Of a DNA stretch of 48,179 nt, positions 33,288 through 41,182 are shown one piece after another. The first letter of the stretch is position 1. Every line of letters begins with the position of its first letter. This DNA is from Gemmatimonadota bacterium (GTDB taxonomy: Bacteria; Gemmatimonadota; Gemmatimonadetes; Gemmatimonadales; Gemmatimonadaceae): contig JANYKA010000047.1 of assembly GCA_025358315.1 (NCBI GenBank), positions 1 through 48,179 on the forward strand. Direction: 5' to 3'. A program made the translations under genes and the position numbers. Under the pieces are notes generated by a model. The model searched no databases, was not told where the DNA came from, and was given only the letters and a program-made list of their open reading frames with translations.

Positions 33288-33827
33288 ATGGCTCTTTCCA
33301 CCACCCAAACGCTACCGGCAGTCTCGACTGGCTCGACGCCGGTACCGCCATGGGCAAAGTTCGGCATTCTGTTTGGACTCGTCAGCGCAGCTTCCATTTT
33401 TCTTTGGGGGCCGATCGGCGTGAGCGGTACGTACCCGCGGTTTGTCGGCGCAGTCTTGCGCGTTGTCTCGCCGGCCTACGCAGCGGCGAATCCGTATCTC
33501 GTGAAGATGGGTTCTTTGTTGAGTCCCGAGACGTACCTGGTGGTTGGACTCCTGATCGGCGGGTTTCTCTCGGCTCTGCTGAATCGCGAGCAGAAGCCGA
33601 CGCTGGAGATGGTGCATTCCGGCGAGAAATCCGTCAGCGCGCGCTATCGTGATGCGTTCATAGGCGGCGTACTTATTGTCTTCGGCGCGCGCATCGCCGG
33701 TGGCTGCACAAGTGGGCACATTATCTCTGGCATTACGCAACTCTCCGTAAGCGGGATGATATTCGGCGCCGGTGTGTTCGCGACCGGCATTGGCACCGCG
33801 AAGTTGCTAAAAAAGGGAGGGCGCTGA
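33288..33827 (+). CDS. YeeE/YedE (TsuA-like) half-transporter, first half
   Basis: The 179-aa integral membrane protein has about four segments and the YeeE-type cysteine motif GGCTSGH near residue 143, with an upstream IGVSGTYPRF motif. YeeE/TsuA proteins import thiosulfate using Cys relays. Here the family is split between two genes, this and the next. The start at 33288 is supported by a strong Shine-Dalgarno (GAGGAGG) 5 nt upstream, although an in-frame ATG at 33225 overlaps soxD. Context in a thiosulfate-oxidation operon supports uptake of thiosulfate or related sulfane ions. Confidence 0.85.
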   Translation: MALSTTQTLPAVSTGSTPVPPWAKFGILFGLVSAASIFLWGPIGVSGTYPRFVGAVLRVVSPAYAAANPYLVKMGSLLSPETYLVVGLLIGGFLSALLNREQKPTLEMVHSGEKSVSARYRDAFIGGVLIVFGARIAGGCTSGHIISGITQLSVSGMIFGAGVFATGIGTAKLLKKGGR

Positions 33828-33828
33828 A

Positions 33829-34368
33829 ATGACCGGACTTTATGCCTTGCTCGTGGGCGTGGCGATGGGCGTGCTGATTCAGCGCGTGCGTGCCTCCAGC
33901 CCTGGCGTTATCGCGCAGAATCTGCGCCTCGAGAACATCTCGATCATCAAGTTCATGGCGACGACGATCGCTGTCGGGATGGTGCTGGTGTATCTGCTCA
34001 ACCTCGCGGTTCCAATGCACTTTGACATCAAGCCGACGTACGTCGTTGGCGTGCTGGTCGGCGGGCTTGTCTTCGGTGTCGGCTTCGCTATCGGCGGTTA
34101 CTGCCCCGGGACGTGTGTTGTCGGCCTCGGCGAAGGACGCAAGGATGCTATCTGGGCTATCCTCGGCGGGGTCGTCGGCGCACTGGCTTTTACTCTGGTA
34201 TACACGACGATCATCGCGCCGATGAACACGTTGATGAATCTTGGCAAGATCACTTTAGCCGACGTGCTACACCTGCCGGCCGTCGTTGTTGCGCTGGTGC
34301 TTGGCGCCATTTTCGCGGCGGTGGTCACGTTGTTGCCCACGACGTTCACGTCAAGGAAGAGCGCTTGA
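33829..34368 (+). CDS. YeeE/YedE half-transporter, second half
   Basis: The 179-aa membrane protein complements the preceding gene. It begins MTGLYALLVGVAMGVLIQR and carries the motif IGGYCPGTCVVG near residue 91, which includes two Cys, with further hydrophobic segments at 105-130 and 147-170. The two halves are 1 nt apart and probably make one transporter. It is the last gene before the operon terminator. Confidence 0.85.
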   Translation: MTGLYALLVGVAMGVLIQRVRASSPGVIAQNLRLENISIIKFMATTIAVGMVLVYLLNLAVPMHFDIKPTYVVGVLVGGLVFGVGFAIGGYCPGTCVVGLGEGRKDAIWAILGGVVGALAFTLVYTTIIAPMNTLMNLGKITLADVLHLPAVVVALVLGAIFAAVVTLLPTTFTSRKSA

Positions 34369-34387
34369 CCTGCTTCCGCACAAATGG

Positions 34388-34421
34388 AAAGTGCGCGACG
34401 GAGCAATCTGTCGCGCACTTT
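34388..34421 (+). terminator. intrinsic terminator after the sulfur operon
   Basis: AAAGTGCGCGAC (34388-34399) pairs with GTCGCGCACTTT (34410-34421) as a perfect 12-bp stem, 10-nt loop, ending in TTT. It lies 20 bp after the second yeeE-like gene and separates it from the ArsR gene. Confidence 0.85.
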
Positions 34422-34479
34422 CTGATGATGGTGCGGCAGTGCCGCAATCGGAAAACCTCTCTCACTTGTTTGCGAGCCC

Positions 34480-34833
34480 ATGCAGCCACGCTCTAGCACC
34501 CGGGCCCGCCGGGAATCCACTCCGGAACTATTAGCTCTCGTGGCCGAACGCTTTCGCGCGCTGGCCGAGCCCGCCAGACTGCAACTCCTGCACGTGCTTG
34601 AGGATGGCGAGCGGACTGTGTCCGAGCTTGTCGAAGCGACCGGCATGGGACAGGGAAACCTGTCCAAGCACTTACAACAACTGCACGTGAAAGGGTTTGT
34701 GAAACGGCGTCGCGATGGCCTGTTCGTGTATTACGCTCTGGCCGATACCGATGTGCTCAAGCTGTGCGAAATCATGTGCAGTCGACTCGAGGCCGATGTA
34801 ACCGCCACGCACAAGGTCGTCCGTGGGCGCTGA
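34480..34833 (+). CDS. ArsR/SmtB-family transcriptional regulator
   Basis: This 117-aa winged-helix repressor has AERFRALAEPARLQLLHVLEDGERTVSELVEATGMGQGNLSKHLQQLHVKGFVKRRRDGLFVYYALADTDVLKLCEIM. Two Cys appear in the last helix (LCEIMCSRL), spaced by three residues. ArsR proteins of the BigR/SqrR type sense persulfides through Cys pairs, but there the Cys are far apart in sequence. Here the pair is within one helix, so metal or thiol sensing is both possible. Its position after the sulfur operon suggests it controls that operon; a candidate operator lies at 30295-30308. Confidence 0.85.
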   Translation: MQPRSSTRARRESTPELLALVAERFRALAEPARLQLLHVLEDGERTVSELVEATGMGQGNLSKHLQQLHVKGFVKRRRDGLFVYYALADTDVLKLCEIMCSRLEADVTATHKVVRGR

Positions 34834-34851
34834 GTGCGACGCCCGAAGTGT

Positions 34852-36255
34852 TCAGAACCCGAGCGTGCGCCTGGCCGCTTCCAACTGCGCCCGCACCGCC
34901 TGACCACCTGTTCCGCCAGCAATTTCGCGATGCGCAATTGATTTTTCGGCTGTCAGTTCTTCAAGAACATCGCGCTCAAACTGCGGATGCGCCTGCTGAA
35001 ATGCCGAGAACGGCAAACCGGTGAGCTCAACATTCAGCTCCTCCGCTTGTCGCACCAGCGATCCGACCGCACCGTGCGCCTCGCGGAATGTCACACGTTT
35101 GCGCACGAGGTAGTCAGCCAGGTCAGTGGCCATCATCGTGCTTGTGACCGCGCTGCGCATCCGCGTCGTATTGAACGTCAGTGATTCCAATGAACCCGCC
35201 ACGGCTGGCAACAATAAGAGCATGGCGTCTACTGCGTCGAACAGGGAACGCTTATCTTCTTGCAAATCCTTGTTGTAGCCGCTTGGCAGCCCCTTGATGG
35301 TCGCGAGCAATGCGACAAGATCGCCCAATACCCGAGCACCGGAACCGCGCGCGAGCTCCAGTGCATCGGGGTTTCTTTTTTGCGGCATCATGGAAGAGCC
35401 GGTTGAGAACGCATCTCCGTAACGAACAAAACCGAACTCGCTCGATCCGAACAGGATCAAATCCTCGGCGAGGCGCGAGAGGTGCGCGCCCAACATAGAG
35501 AGAGCGAAAAGCGTGTCAGCAACAAAATCCCGGTCGCCGACGGCGTCGATGCTGTTTGCCGAAATTTCCGCAAAGCCGAGCTCGGCTTGAATGCGTGATC
35601 GATCCACGGCGAATGCGGATCCGGCGATGGCGCCAGAGCCGAGCGGTAGTACGTTGGCGGCGCGTTTTGCCACTGAGAGTCGGGCACGGTCACGCTCGAG
35701 CGGCCAGAAGTGTGACAACATCCAGTGCGCGCCGCTCACCGGCTGGGCCCGTTGCAAGTGAGTATACGCAGGCATGATCACGCCCTCGATCGATTCGGCC
35801 TGTGTGATCATCGCGCGTTGAAGTGTTTGCACCAGTCCGTCGACCTTAGCGATGGCGTCTATTGTCCAGAGTCGGGTGGCCGTCGCGACTTGGTCGTTGC
35901 GGCTACGGCCCGTGTGCAACCGTGACGCGACATCGCCCGACTCGGTATGCAATAGCCGATCGATCATGGTGTGTACATCTTCATCGGAGGCGATGGGTTC
36001 CTCGCCTGCGCCGATTCGTTTCGCTACCGCATCGAGACCGGTGACGATGCGATGGCATTCATCGGGCGTGAGGACTGTTGCATTGACGAGGGCAGCGGCC
36101 CATGCTTTTGAGAGGCGGATATCAAAAGGCCAGAGACGAAAATCAACGCCGATCGATCGATTGACGGCGTCGAGGGCGGGGTGGGGGCCGCCGGCAAAGC
36201 GTCCTCCCCAAAGTTTGTGTGCACTGGCTTCGCCGTCGGCGCTGCCGTCGCTCAT
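34852..36255 (-). CDS. argH: argininosuccinate lyase ArgH
   Basis: ArgH cleaves argininosuccinate to arginine and fumarate, the last step of arginine synthesis. The 467-aa product shows HKLWGGRFAGGPHPAL, SGDVASRLHTGRSRNDQVATATRLW, YTHLQRAQPVSGAHWMLSH, and the signature GSSMMPQKRNPDALELARG with the catalytic Ser, plus GLPSGYNKDLQEDK. The ATG overlaps the argG stop by 4 nt (ATGA), so it is the second gene after argG. Confidence 0.96.
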   Translation of the reverse strand: MSDGSADGEASAHKLWGGRFAGGPHPALDAVNRSIGVDFRLWPFDIRLSKAWAAALVNATVLTPDECHRIVTGLDAVAKRIGAGEEPIASDEDVHTMIDRLLHTESGDVASRLHTGRSRNDQVATATRLWTIDAIAKVDGLVQTLQRAMITQAESIEGVIMPAYTHLQRAQPVSGAHWMLSHFWPLERDRARLSVAKRAANVLPLGSGAIAGSAFAVDRSRIQAELGFAEISANSIDAVGDRDFVADTLFALSMLGAHLSRLAEDLILFGSSEFGFVRYGDAFSTGSSMMPQKRNPDALELARGSGARVLGDLVALLATIKGLPSGYNKDLQEDKRSLFDAVDAMLLLLPAVAGSLESLTFNTTRMRSAVTSTMMATDLADYLVRKRVTFREAHGAVGSLVRQAEELNVELTGLPFSAFQQAHPQFERDVLEELTAEKSIAHREIAGGTGGQAVRAQLEAARRTLGF

Positions 36256-37460
36256 CGCTTGGCGAGCTCGAGATCTTTCAGTGCGCGCACGCGTTGCGAG
36301 AGTCCGAAGAGGCGAATGAATCCTGCGGCATCGCTTTGCTCATACACATCGTCTTCGCCAAAGGTGACGAAGCGCTCGTCGTAGAGCGCCTGATCGCTCT
36401 GACGACCGGCGATGGTGACGGTTCCACGGCAGAGTCGTAAAGTGATGGTGCCGGTCACGCGCTGTTGCGTGATGTTCACGAACGCATCATAAGCCTCGCG
36501 CTCTGTCGTCCACCAGCGTCCTTCGTATACTAGATCGGCGTAGCGGGGCGCAATCAAATCTTTAGCGGCGAGCGTGCGGCGATCAAGCACGAGCATTTCG
36601 AGTTCGCTATGCGCCGTGTAGAGCAGGGTACCGCCGGGCGTTTCATAGACGCCGCGGGATTTCATTCCGACCAAGCGGTCTTCGACGATGTCGGCGCGGC
36701 CGACGCCGTGCTTGCCGCCAATCTCATTGAGCATGGTGAGCAATGCGACGGGATCGAGCGCGATCCCGTTCACCGTGACCGGTGTGCCACTGTCAAATCC
36801 AATCGTTACATCTTCCGGCATGGCTGGTGCATCGGCGGGATCGGTCGTCAACATAAACAGATCTTTCGGCGGCACGCTGTTGGGATCTTCAAGCACTCCG
36901 CCTTCGTGCGAAATGTGCCAGATGTTTCGATCGCGTGAATAGATCTTGGCGGCAGTGGCCGAGACGGGGACGTGGTGTGCGGCCGCGTACGCCAGCGCAT
37001 CTTCGCGACTCTTGATGTCCCATATCCGCCACGGTGCGATCACGGGAAGATCCGGAGCGAATGCCATATATGTGAGCTCGAAGCGAACTTGATCGTTGCC
37101 TTTGCCGGTGCAGCCGTGCGACAGCGCATCGGCACCGACGCGACGGGCCACTTCGACCTGCTTTTTGGCAATCAATGGCCGGGCCATTGAAGTACCGAGC
37201 AGATATTTGCGATTGTAGATCGCGCCAGCCCGGAGAGTGGGCCAGATAAAATCTCGGACATATTCTAGTCGCAGATCTTCCACGAAGCACTCTGATGCGC
37301 CCGAGGCAATCGCCTTTTCGACTACGCCTTTGAGTTCTTCTTCTCCCTGGCCAATGTCGGCGGCGACGCAGACGACATTGGCGTCGTAATGTTCGCGCAA
37401 CCAGGGCACAATAATTGAGGTGTCGAGGCCGCCGGAATAGGCGAGCGCGATGGTACGCAT
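36252..37460 (-). CDS. argG: argininosuccinate synthase ArgG
   Basis: ArgG joins citrulline and aspartate using ATP. The 402-aa product has the PP-loop LAYSGGLDTSIIVPWL, followed by CVAADIGQGEEE, KYLLGTSMARPLIAKKQVE, SHGCTGKGNDQVRFE, and VRYDGVGxxD-like regions. The ATG at 37458-37460 gives the standard N-terminus and follows GGAAGGAGC; the longer frame has no family sequence. A candidate promoter lies at 37515-37543. Confidence 0.96.
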   Translation of the reverse strand: MRTIALAYSGGLDTSIIVPWLREHYDANVVCVAADIGQGEEELKGVVEKAIASGASECFVEDLRLEYVRDFIWPTLRAGAIYNRKYLLGTSMARPLIAKKQVEVARRVGADALSHGCTGKGNDQVRFELTYMAFAPDLPVIAPWRIWDIKSREDALAYAAAHHVPVSATAAKIYSRDRNIWHISHEGGVLEDPNSVPPKDLFMLTTDPADAPAMPEDVTIGFDSGTPVTVNGIALDPVALLTMLNEIGGKHGVGRADIVEDRLVGMKSRGVYETPGGTLLYTAHSELEMLVLDRRTLAAKDLIAPRYADLVYEGRWWTTEREAYDAFVNITQQRVTGTITLRLCRGTVTIAGRQSDQALYDERFVTFGEDDVYEQSDAAGFIRLFGLSQRVRALKDLELAKR

Positions 37461-37514
37461 CTTAAAGAAAGCTCCTTCCGTGGGGATCTGAATTTGCGTA
37501 GGAACGGCTCCGCA

Positions 37515-37543
37515 AATTAACCACATAAATATGCGTTCGCAAG
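37515..37543 (-). promoter_or_regulatory. candidate argG promoter with ARG-box-like site in the spacer
   Basis: On the minus strand TTGCGA (37543-37538), a 17-nt spacer, and TAATTT (37520-37515). The spacer contains CGCAT-ATTT-ATGTG (37536-37523), a 5-4-5 imperfect palindrome in the ARG-box style. About 50 nt of leader would precede argG. Box matches are moderate. Confidence 0.4.
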
Positions 37544-37566
37544 GGAACGGGCTTCCTTGCCAGAAA

Positions 37567-38022
37567 CTACCGTTTCGCGAGGGCGAGAAGGCGCTTGGCG
37601 ATGCGTTCGCGAGCGGCTTCAGAGCGGCAGATCAGGAGGATGGTGTTTTCACCGGCAATCGTACCGAGAACATCCGGGTTGCCTTCGGAATCGATTGCTT
37701 CTGCGATTGGTTGTGCCCCGGCGACGACGGTCTTGACGACAATCAACTCGCCAACGACGTCGAGGCGTGCGAAGAGTTGCGGAAAAATTGACGCAAGGGT
37801 GGCGCGTCCTTCGTCTGGGGATGCGGCGGCGGCGGACGTGTACCGAATACCGGCGGGCGACGGAATTCTGGCGATGCGGAGGTCCCGCATGTCGCGCGAT
37901 AATGTGGATTGAGTGACGTCCAGTCCCCGTTCGGCGAGCAGTTGTCTCAGTTCTTCCTGGCTGCCGATTGGACGAGTGGCGATGAGTTCCTGAATCATCC
38001 TTTGTCGTTCCTGCTTGTTCAT
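37567..38022 (-). CDS. argR: arginine repressor ArgR
   Basis: This 151-aa repressor has an N-terminal winged helix (MIQELIATRPIGSQEELRQLLAERGLDVTQSTLSRDMRDLRIARI, the last part being the recognition region). The C-terminal hexamerisation and arginine-binding domain contains VVGELIVVKTVVAGAQPIAEAID, VLGTIAGENTILLICRS. It lies between argG (same strand) and argC (divergent), and is expected to bind the palindrome at 38108-38127. Arginine acts as co-repressor in the family. Confidence 0.95.
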   Translation of the reverse strand: MNKQERQRMIQELIATRPIGSQEELRQLLAERGLDVTQSTLSRDMRDLRIARIPSPAGIRYTSAAAASPDEGRATLASIFPQLFARLDVVGELIVVKTVVAGAQPIAEAIDSEGNPDVLGTIAGENTILLICRSEAARERIAKRLLALAKR

Positions 38023-38084
38023 TCGCGTGGTCTCCTCGGGTCACGCAGAGGATAGCCCAGCGGGACGCGGAAGGTAAGGCACAG

Positions 38085-38127
38085 TTGACAGTGGTTGAGT
38101 GAGAACTTATGCATTAAACAATGCATA
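38085..38127 (+). promoter_or_regulatory. argC promoter overlapped by ArgR-type palindrome
   Basis: A perfect -35 TTGACA (38085-38090), a 17-nt spacer, and -10 TATGCA (38108-38113) precede the argC ATG (38121) by 7 nt. The 20-bp perfect palindrome TATGCATTAAACAATGCATA (38108-38127) covers the -10, the predicted start and the start codon. It resembles ARG boxes in having dyad symmetry around a 4-nt AT-rich centre. Bound ArgR would block initiation; ArgR binding is inferred from position and neighbouring argR. Confidence 0.65.
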
Positions 38128-39083
38128 GAACACCAATTGGGGTGCTCGGGGCAAGCGGCTATGCCGGCCGCGAGCTTTGCGCGCTCATTGCCCGGCATCC
38201 ACGGATGTCTCTGGCTTTTGCCGCCGCTAATGAACAGCGTGGCAAAACCGTGGAACTCAACGGCGGACGCACGGTCACGTTTATCGCCACGGACGATGCG
38301 CCGCTCGGTGACGCCGAGATCGTCTTCAGTGCCATGCCACACGGCGCGTCAAAGGTGTGGGTCGAAAAGTCGCGCGCAGCCGGCGCCAAGGTTGTAGACC
38401 TGTCTTCGGATCTTCGTGTCGGGAACGACGGCAACAATATTCCGTACGGATTGACGGAACTGCGGCGCGAATCCATACGCGGCGCGAGCGTGGTCGCCAA
38501 TCCGGGTTGCTATGCGACAGCGATTCTGCTCGGCCTCTTGCCACTCGTCGAAGCTGGGCACGTGGAGTCTGGAGCGACGATCAGTGTGAGCGCCGCGAGC
38601 GGTGTGACCGGCGCGGGGCTTAGCGCGCGCACGGATCTGCTATTCGGTGAAGTTACCGAAAACTTCCGCGCCTATTCCGCAGGCAATACACACCGCCATC
38701 TCAACGAAATGCGAGCTGTGCTTGGCGAACTCTCGTGTGACGCCGATCTATTGTTTACGCCACACCTTCTTCCCGTTGCCCGCGGAATTCTCGCGACGAT
38801 TACCGTGCCATTGTCGCACGCCATCACCGATCCGGTGGCCCTGTATCGCAAGCGATTCGCTGGCGAGCCATTCGTGGAGATTGTTGAAAGCCTTCCGGAG
38901 TTGCGGCACGTGAACCATCGCAACGTCGCGCGCATTACGGCCATACAGGCGGAACAGGTGCGTCGCCCCACCCTGGTCGTGATATCGGCCATCGACAATC
39001 TGATGAAAGGTGCCGCCGGGCAAGCCATGCAGAATGCAAATCTGATGCTGGGTTTCGACGAGACACTGGGGCTTCCATCGTGA
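38121..39083 (+). CDS. argC: N-acetyl-gamma-glutamyl-phosphate reductase ArgC
   Basis: ArgC reduces N-acetylglutamyl phosphate to the semialdehyde with NADPH. The 320-aa product has VLGASGYAGRELCALIARHP, KVVDLSSDLRV, VVANPGCYATAILLGLLPL with catalytic Cys, SAASGVTGAGLSART, and NTHRHLNEM with the catalytic His, plus FTPHLLPVARGILATI. The start codon lies inside the ArgR-type palindrome, with the predicted mRNA beginning at or just before it, so translation may be leaderless. It overlaps argB by 4 nt. Confidence 0.96.
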   Translation: MHRTPIGVLGASGYAGRELCALIARHPRMSLAFAAANEQRGKTVELNGGRTVTFIATDDAPLGDAEIVFSAMPHGASKVWVEKSRAAGAKVVDLSSDLRVGNDGNNIPYGLTELRRESIRGASVVANPGCYATAILLGLLPLVEAGHVESGATISVSAASGVTGAGLSARTDLLFGEVTENFRAYSAGNTHRHLNEMRAVLGELSCDADLLFTPHLLPVARGILATITVPLSHAITDPVALYRKRFAGEPFVEIVESLPELRHVNHRNVARITAIQAEQVRRPTLVVISAIDNLMKGAAGQAMQNANLMLGFDETLGLPS

Positions 39084-39874
39084 TACGGGTGGTCAAGATT
39101 GGCGGTCGTGCACAGCGTGACCCCGGGTTGCCGGCCGTACTCGCCGCGGCCGCGCACGCGCACGCGGCGTCACCGGGAAGCGACGACGGGCTGTGTATTG
39201 TGCACGGTGGCGGCGACGAAGTTTCGGCGTTGCAGCGCCGACTCGGATTGGAACCGCTGTTTCGGAGTGGGCGACGGGTAACCAGCACCGACGATTTGGA
39301 AGTCGTTCGTATGGTGCTTTCTGGGACAATCAACAAGCGTCTGGTGGCCGCACTACTGTCGCATGGCATACGTGCGGTCGGCATCTCCGGTGAGGATGGG
39401 CGACTGTTCACGGCCCAAGTGACGGATGGCGCACAGATGGGTCGCGTCGGCGGTAATGTCACGGTGGATGCCACGATCGTGCGCGTGTTGCTCTCCGGCG
39501 GATTTGTTCCAGTGATCTCCCCACTGTCGCGCGATGCGGACGATGCGGCCGGCGCGGGACTCAATGTGAACGGGGACGATGCGGCCGCGGCGCTCGCGGT
39601 GGCACTCGGTGCCAATGAACTTGTTTTCGTTGCCGATGTGTCTGGTGTAATCGAAGACGGCGTGGTGATCTCGGAACTTGATGCCACTGGTGTGCGCGGG
39701 CTCATCGCGCGTGGAGTGGCAGCGGGCGGAATGGTTGCCAAGCTCGAAGCCGGACTCGCCGCGTTGCAGGGTGGCGTCTCGGCCGTTCGGATCTCGACGC
39801 TGGACGGGATTACGGACGGTGCCGTCGGAACACGATTAATGCTTTCACTTACCGCGACTCGAGGTGCGACATGA
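39080..39874 (+). CDS. argB: acetylglutamate kinase ArgB
   Basis: ArgB phosphorylates N-acetylglutamate. The 264-aa amino-acid kinase shows VVKIGGRAQRD, IVHGGGDEVSALQRRLGLEPLFRSGRRVTSTDDLEVVRMVLSGTINKRLVAALL, AVGISGEDGRLF, NVNGDDAAAALAVALGANELVFVADVSGV, and GGMVAKLEAGLAALQGG (usually GGMIPK). The GTG start overlaps argC (GTGA). LysZ, acting on LysW-linked aminoadipate, has the same fold, but the neighbourhood here is arginine-specific and no lysW is present. Confidence 0.92.
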   Translation: MIRVVKIGGRAQRDPGLPAVLAAAAHAHAASPGSDDGLCIVHGGGDEVSALQRRLGLEPLFRSGRRVTSTDDLEVVRMVLSGTINKRLVAALLSHGIRAVGISGEDGRLFTAQVTDGAQMGRVGGNVTVDATIVRVLLSGGFVPVISPLSRDADDAAGAGLNVNGDDAAAALAVALGANELVFVADVSGVIEDGVVISELDATGVRGLIARGVAAGGMVAKLEAGLAALQGGVSAVRISTLDGITDGAVGTRLMLSLTATRGAT

Positions 39875-41058
39875 CGCCGGCAACTTCTGCTCCTCCCGCC
39901 ACTGATGCGTTGCTTGGTGTGTATCGTCGCGCGCCAATGGAATTCGTGCGCGGGGCCGGTGTTGAATTGTTCGACTCAGAAGGGCGTGCGTATCTCGATT
40001 TCGTTGCCGGCATTGCGGTCAATGCGTTGGGATACGGTGACGCTGGTCTGGAACGTGCGATGCGCGATGCGATTGACGGGGGCCTCGTGCACGTATCGAA
40101 TCTTTATCGCACAACACCGGGCGAACGGCTCGCGGAAAAGCTTGTGGAACGCACGTTTGCCGATCGGGTGTTCTTTTGCAATTCTGGTGCGGAAGCAAAT
40201 GAGGGCGCGTTCAAGATGGTGCGTCGTTGGGCGCGTACGACCGGCGGTACGGCGAAACATGAGATTATCGCGCTACGCGGCGCGTTTCACGGTCGGCTGT
40301 TTGGCACACTGGCAGCTACGGACCGTCCATCTTATCGCGCGCCATTTCGTCCGTTGGCTGGCGGGATCTCGATCATCGAACGCGATCTGAGCGAAATCGA
40401 CGCGGCGTTGAATGCCGAAACCGTGGCAGCAGTGATCGTTGAGCCGGTGCAAGGCGAGGGTGGGGTCCGAGTGCTCGACGGCGCATTTTTGCGCACGCTT
40501 CGTGAAATCACCCGCGCGCGTGGTATCGCCCTGATTCTTGATGAGATTCAGTGCGGATACGGGCGCACTGGAACATTTCTCGCACACGAGCAACATGAGT
40601 TTGTGCCGGACGTACTCACCGTCGCCAAACCAATGGCCGGCGGATTGCCAATGGGTGCGATTCTCGCGACGCAGGCGATCGCGCAGACGCTGCAACCCGG
40701 AGACCACGGCACTACGTTTGGCGGGGGGCCGTTTGTCTCGTCGGTAGCCCTCCACGTGTTTGACCGGTTGAGCGATCCAGCATTGCTAACCAGTGTCACT
40801 ACAAACGGTGCTTGGCTCGGCGCGGCCTTGCAGCGCCTGGCCGCCGAATCTCCAAAAATCCGGGCGGTGCGGGGGATTGGGTATATGTGGGGTATTGACG
40901 TGGTTGATCCGGCGAAAGACATCGTGGCCCGGGCGCTCGACCTTGGCCTGTTGATCTGCTCGGCAGGGGATCACACATTGCGCCTCCTCCCACCGCTCGT
41001 GATGGATCGCTCACAGCTGGCACGGGGAGTGAAATTGTTGTCCGAGGCGATCGGATAG
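39871..41058 (+). CDS. argD: acetylornithine aminotransferase ArgD
   Basis: ArgD forms N-acetylornithine with PLP. The 395-aa class III aminotransferase shows [92 protein letters not shown] (Asp to PLP), and [15 protein letters not shown] with the PLP lysine. It ends [19 protein letters not shown]. The start overlaps argB (ATGA). argJ/argE and argF are not in this window. Confidence 0.95.
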   Translation: MTPATSAPPATDALLGVYRRAPMEFVRGAGVELFDSEGRAYLDFVAGIAVNALGYGDAGLERAMRDAIDGGLVHVSNLYRTTPGERLAEKLVERTFADRVFFCNSGAEANEGAFKMVRRWARTTGGTAKHEIIALRGAFHGRLFGTLAATDRPSYRAPFRPLAGGISIIERDLSEIDAALNAETVAAVIVEPVQGEGGVRVLDGAFLRTLREITRARGIALILDEIQCGYGRTGTFLAHEQHEFVPDVLTVAKPMAGGLPMGAILATQAIAQTLQPGDHGTTFGGGPFVSSVALHVFDRLSDPALLTSVTTNGAWLGAALQRLAAESPKIRAVRGIGYMWGIDVVDPAKDIVARALDLGLLICSAGDHTLRLLPPLVMDRSQLARGVKLLSEAIG

Positions 41059-41182
41059 GGCAAAAATTACCAAAGGGTCGGTTTTTTGATGGGGTGCCTC
41101 TAGCGGGTCGCTGGGGCGCCCCTTCATCGTTCCGCAGGCGATGCAACCGTAAACTGTCCACTTAAACGATCAACAACTTTTC
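41059..41182 (+). other. spacer after argD with a possible terminator hairpin
   Basis: GGGGTGCC (41091-41098) can pair with GGCGCCCC (41115-41122) around a 16-nt loop. The T-rich tail after it is weak (TTCATCG), but a T6 run lies just before it at 41082-41087. Termination here is possible but not convincing; the next gene must also have its promoter in this gap. Confidence 0.3.

Noticed and set aside
38935-39741. 268-aa minus-strand open frame over argC/argB
   Set aside because: Its Ser/Thr/Pro/Ala-rich composition is that of an antisense shadow; argB on the plus strand is unambiguous.
39080-39874. LysZ (lysine via LysW) instead of ArgB
   Set aside because: The operon is argC-argB-argD with argR, argG and argH adjacent, and no lysW is seen.
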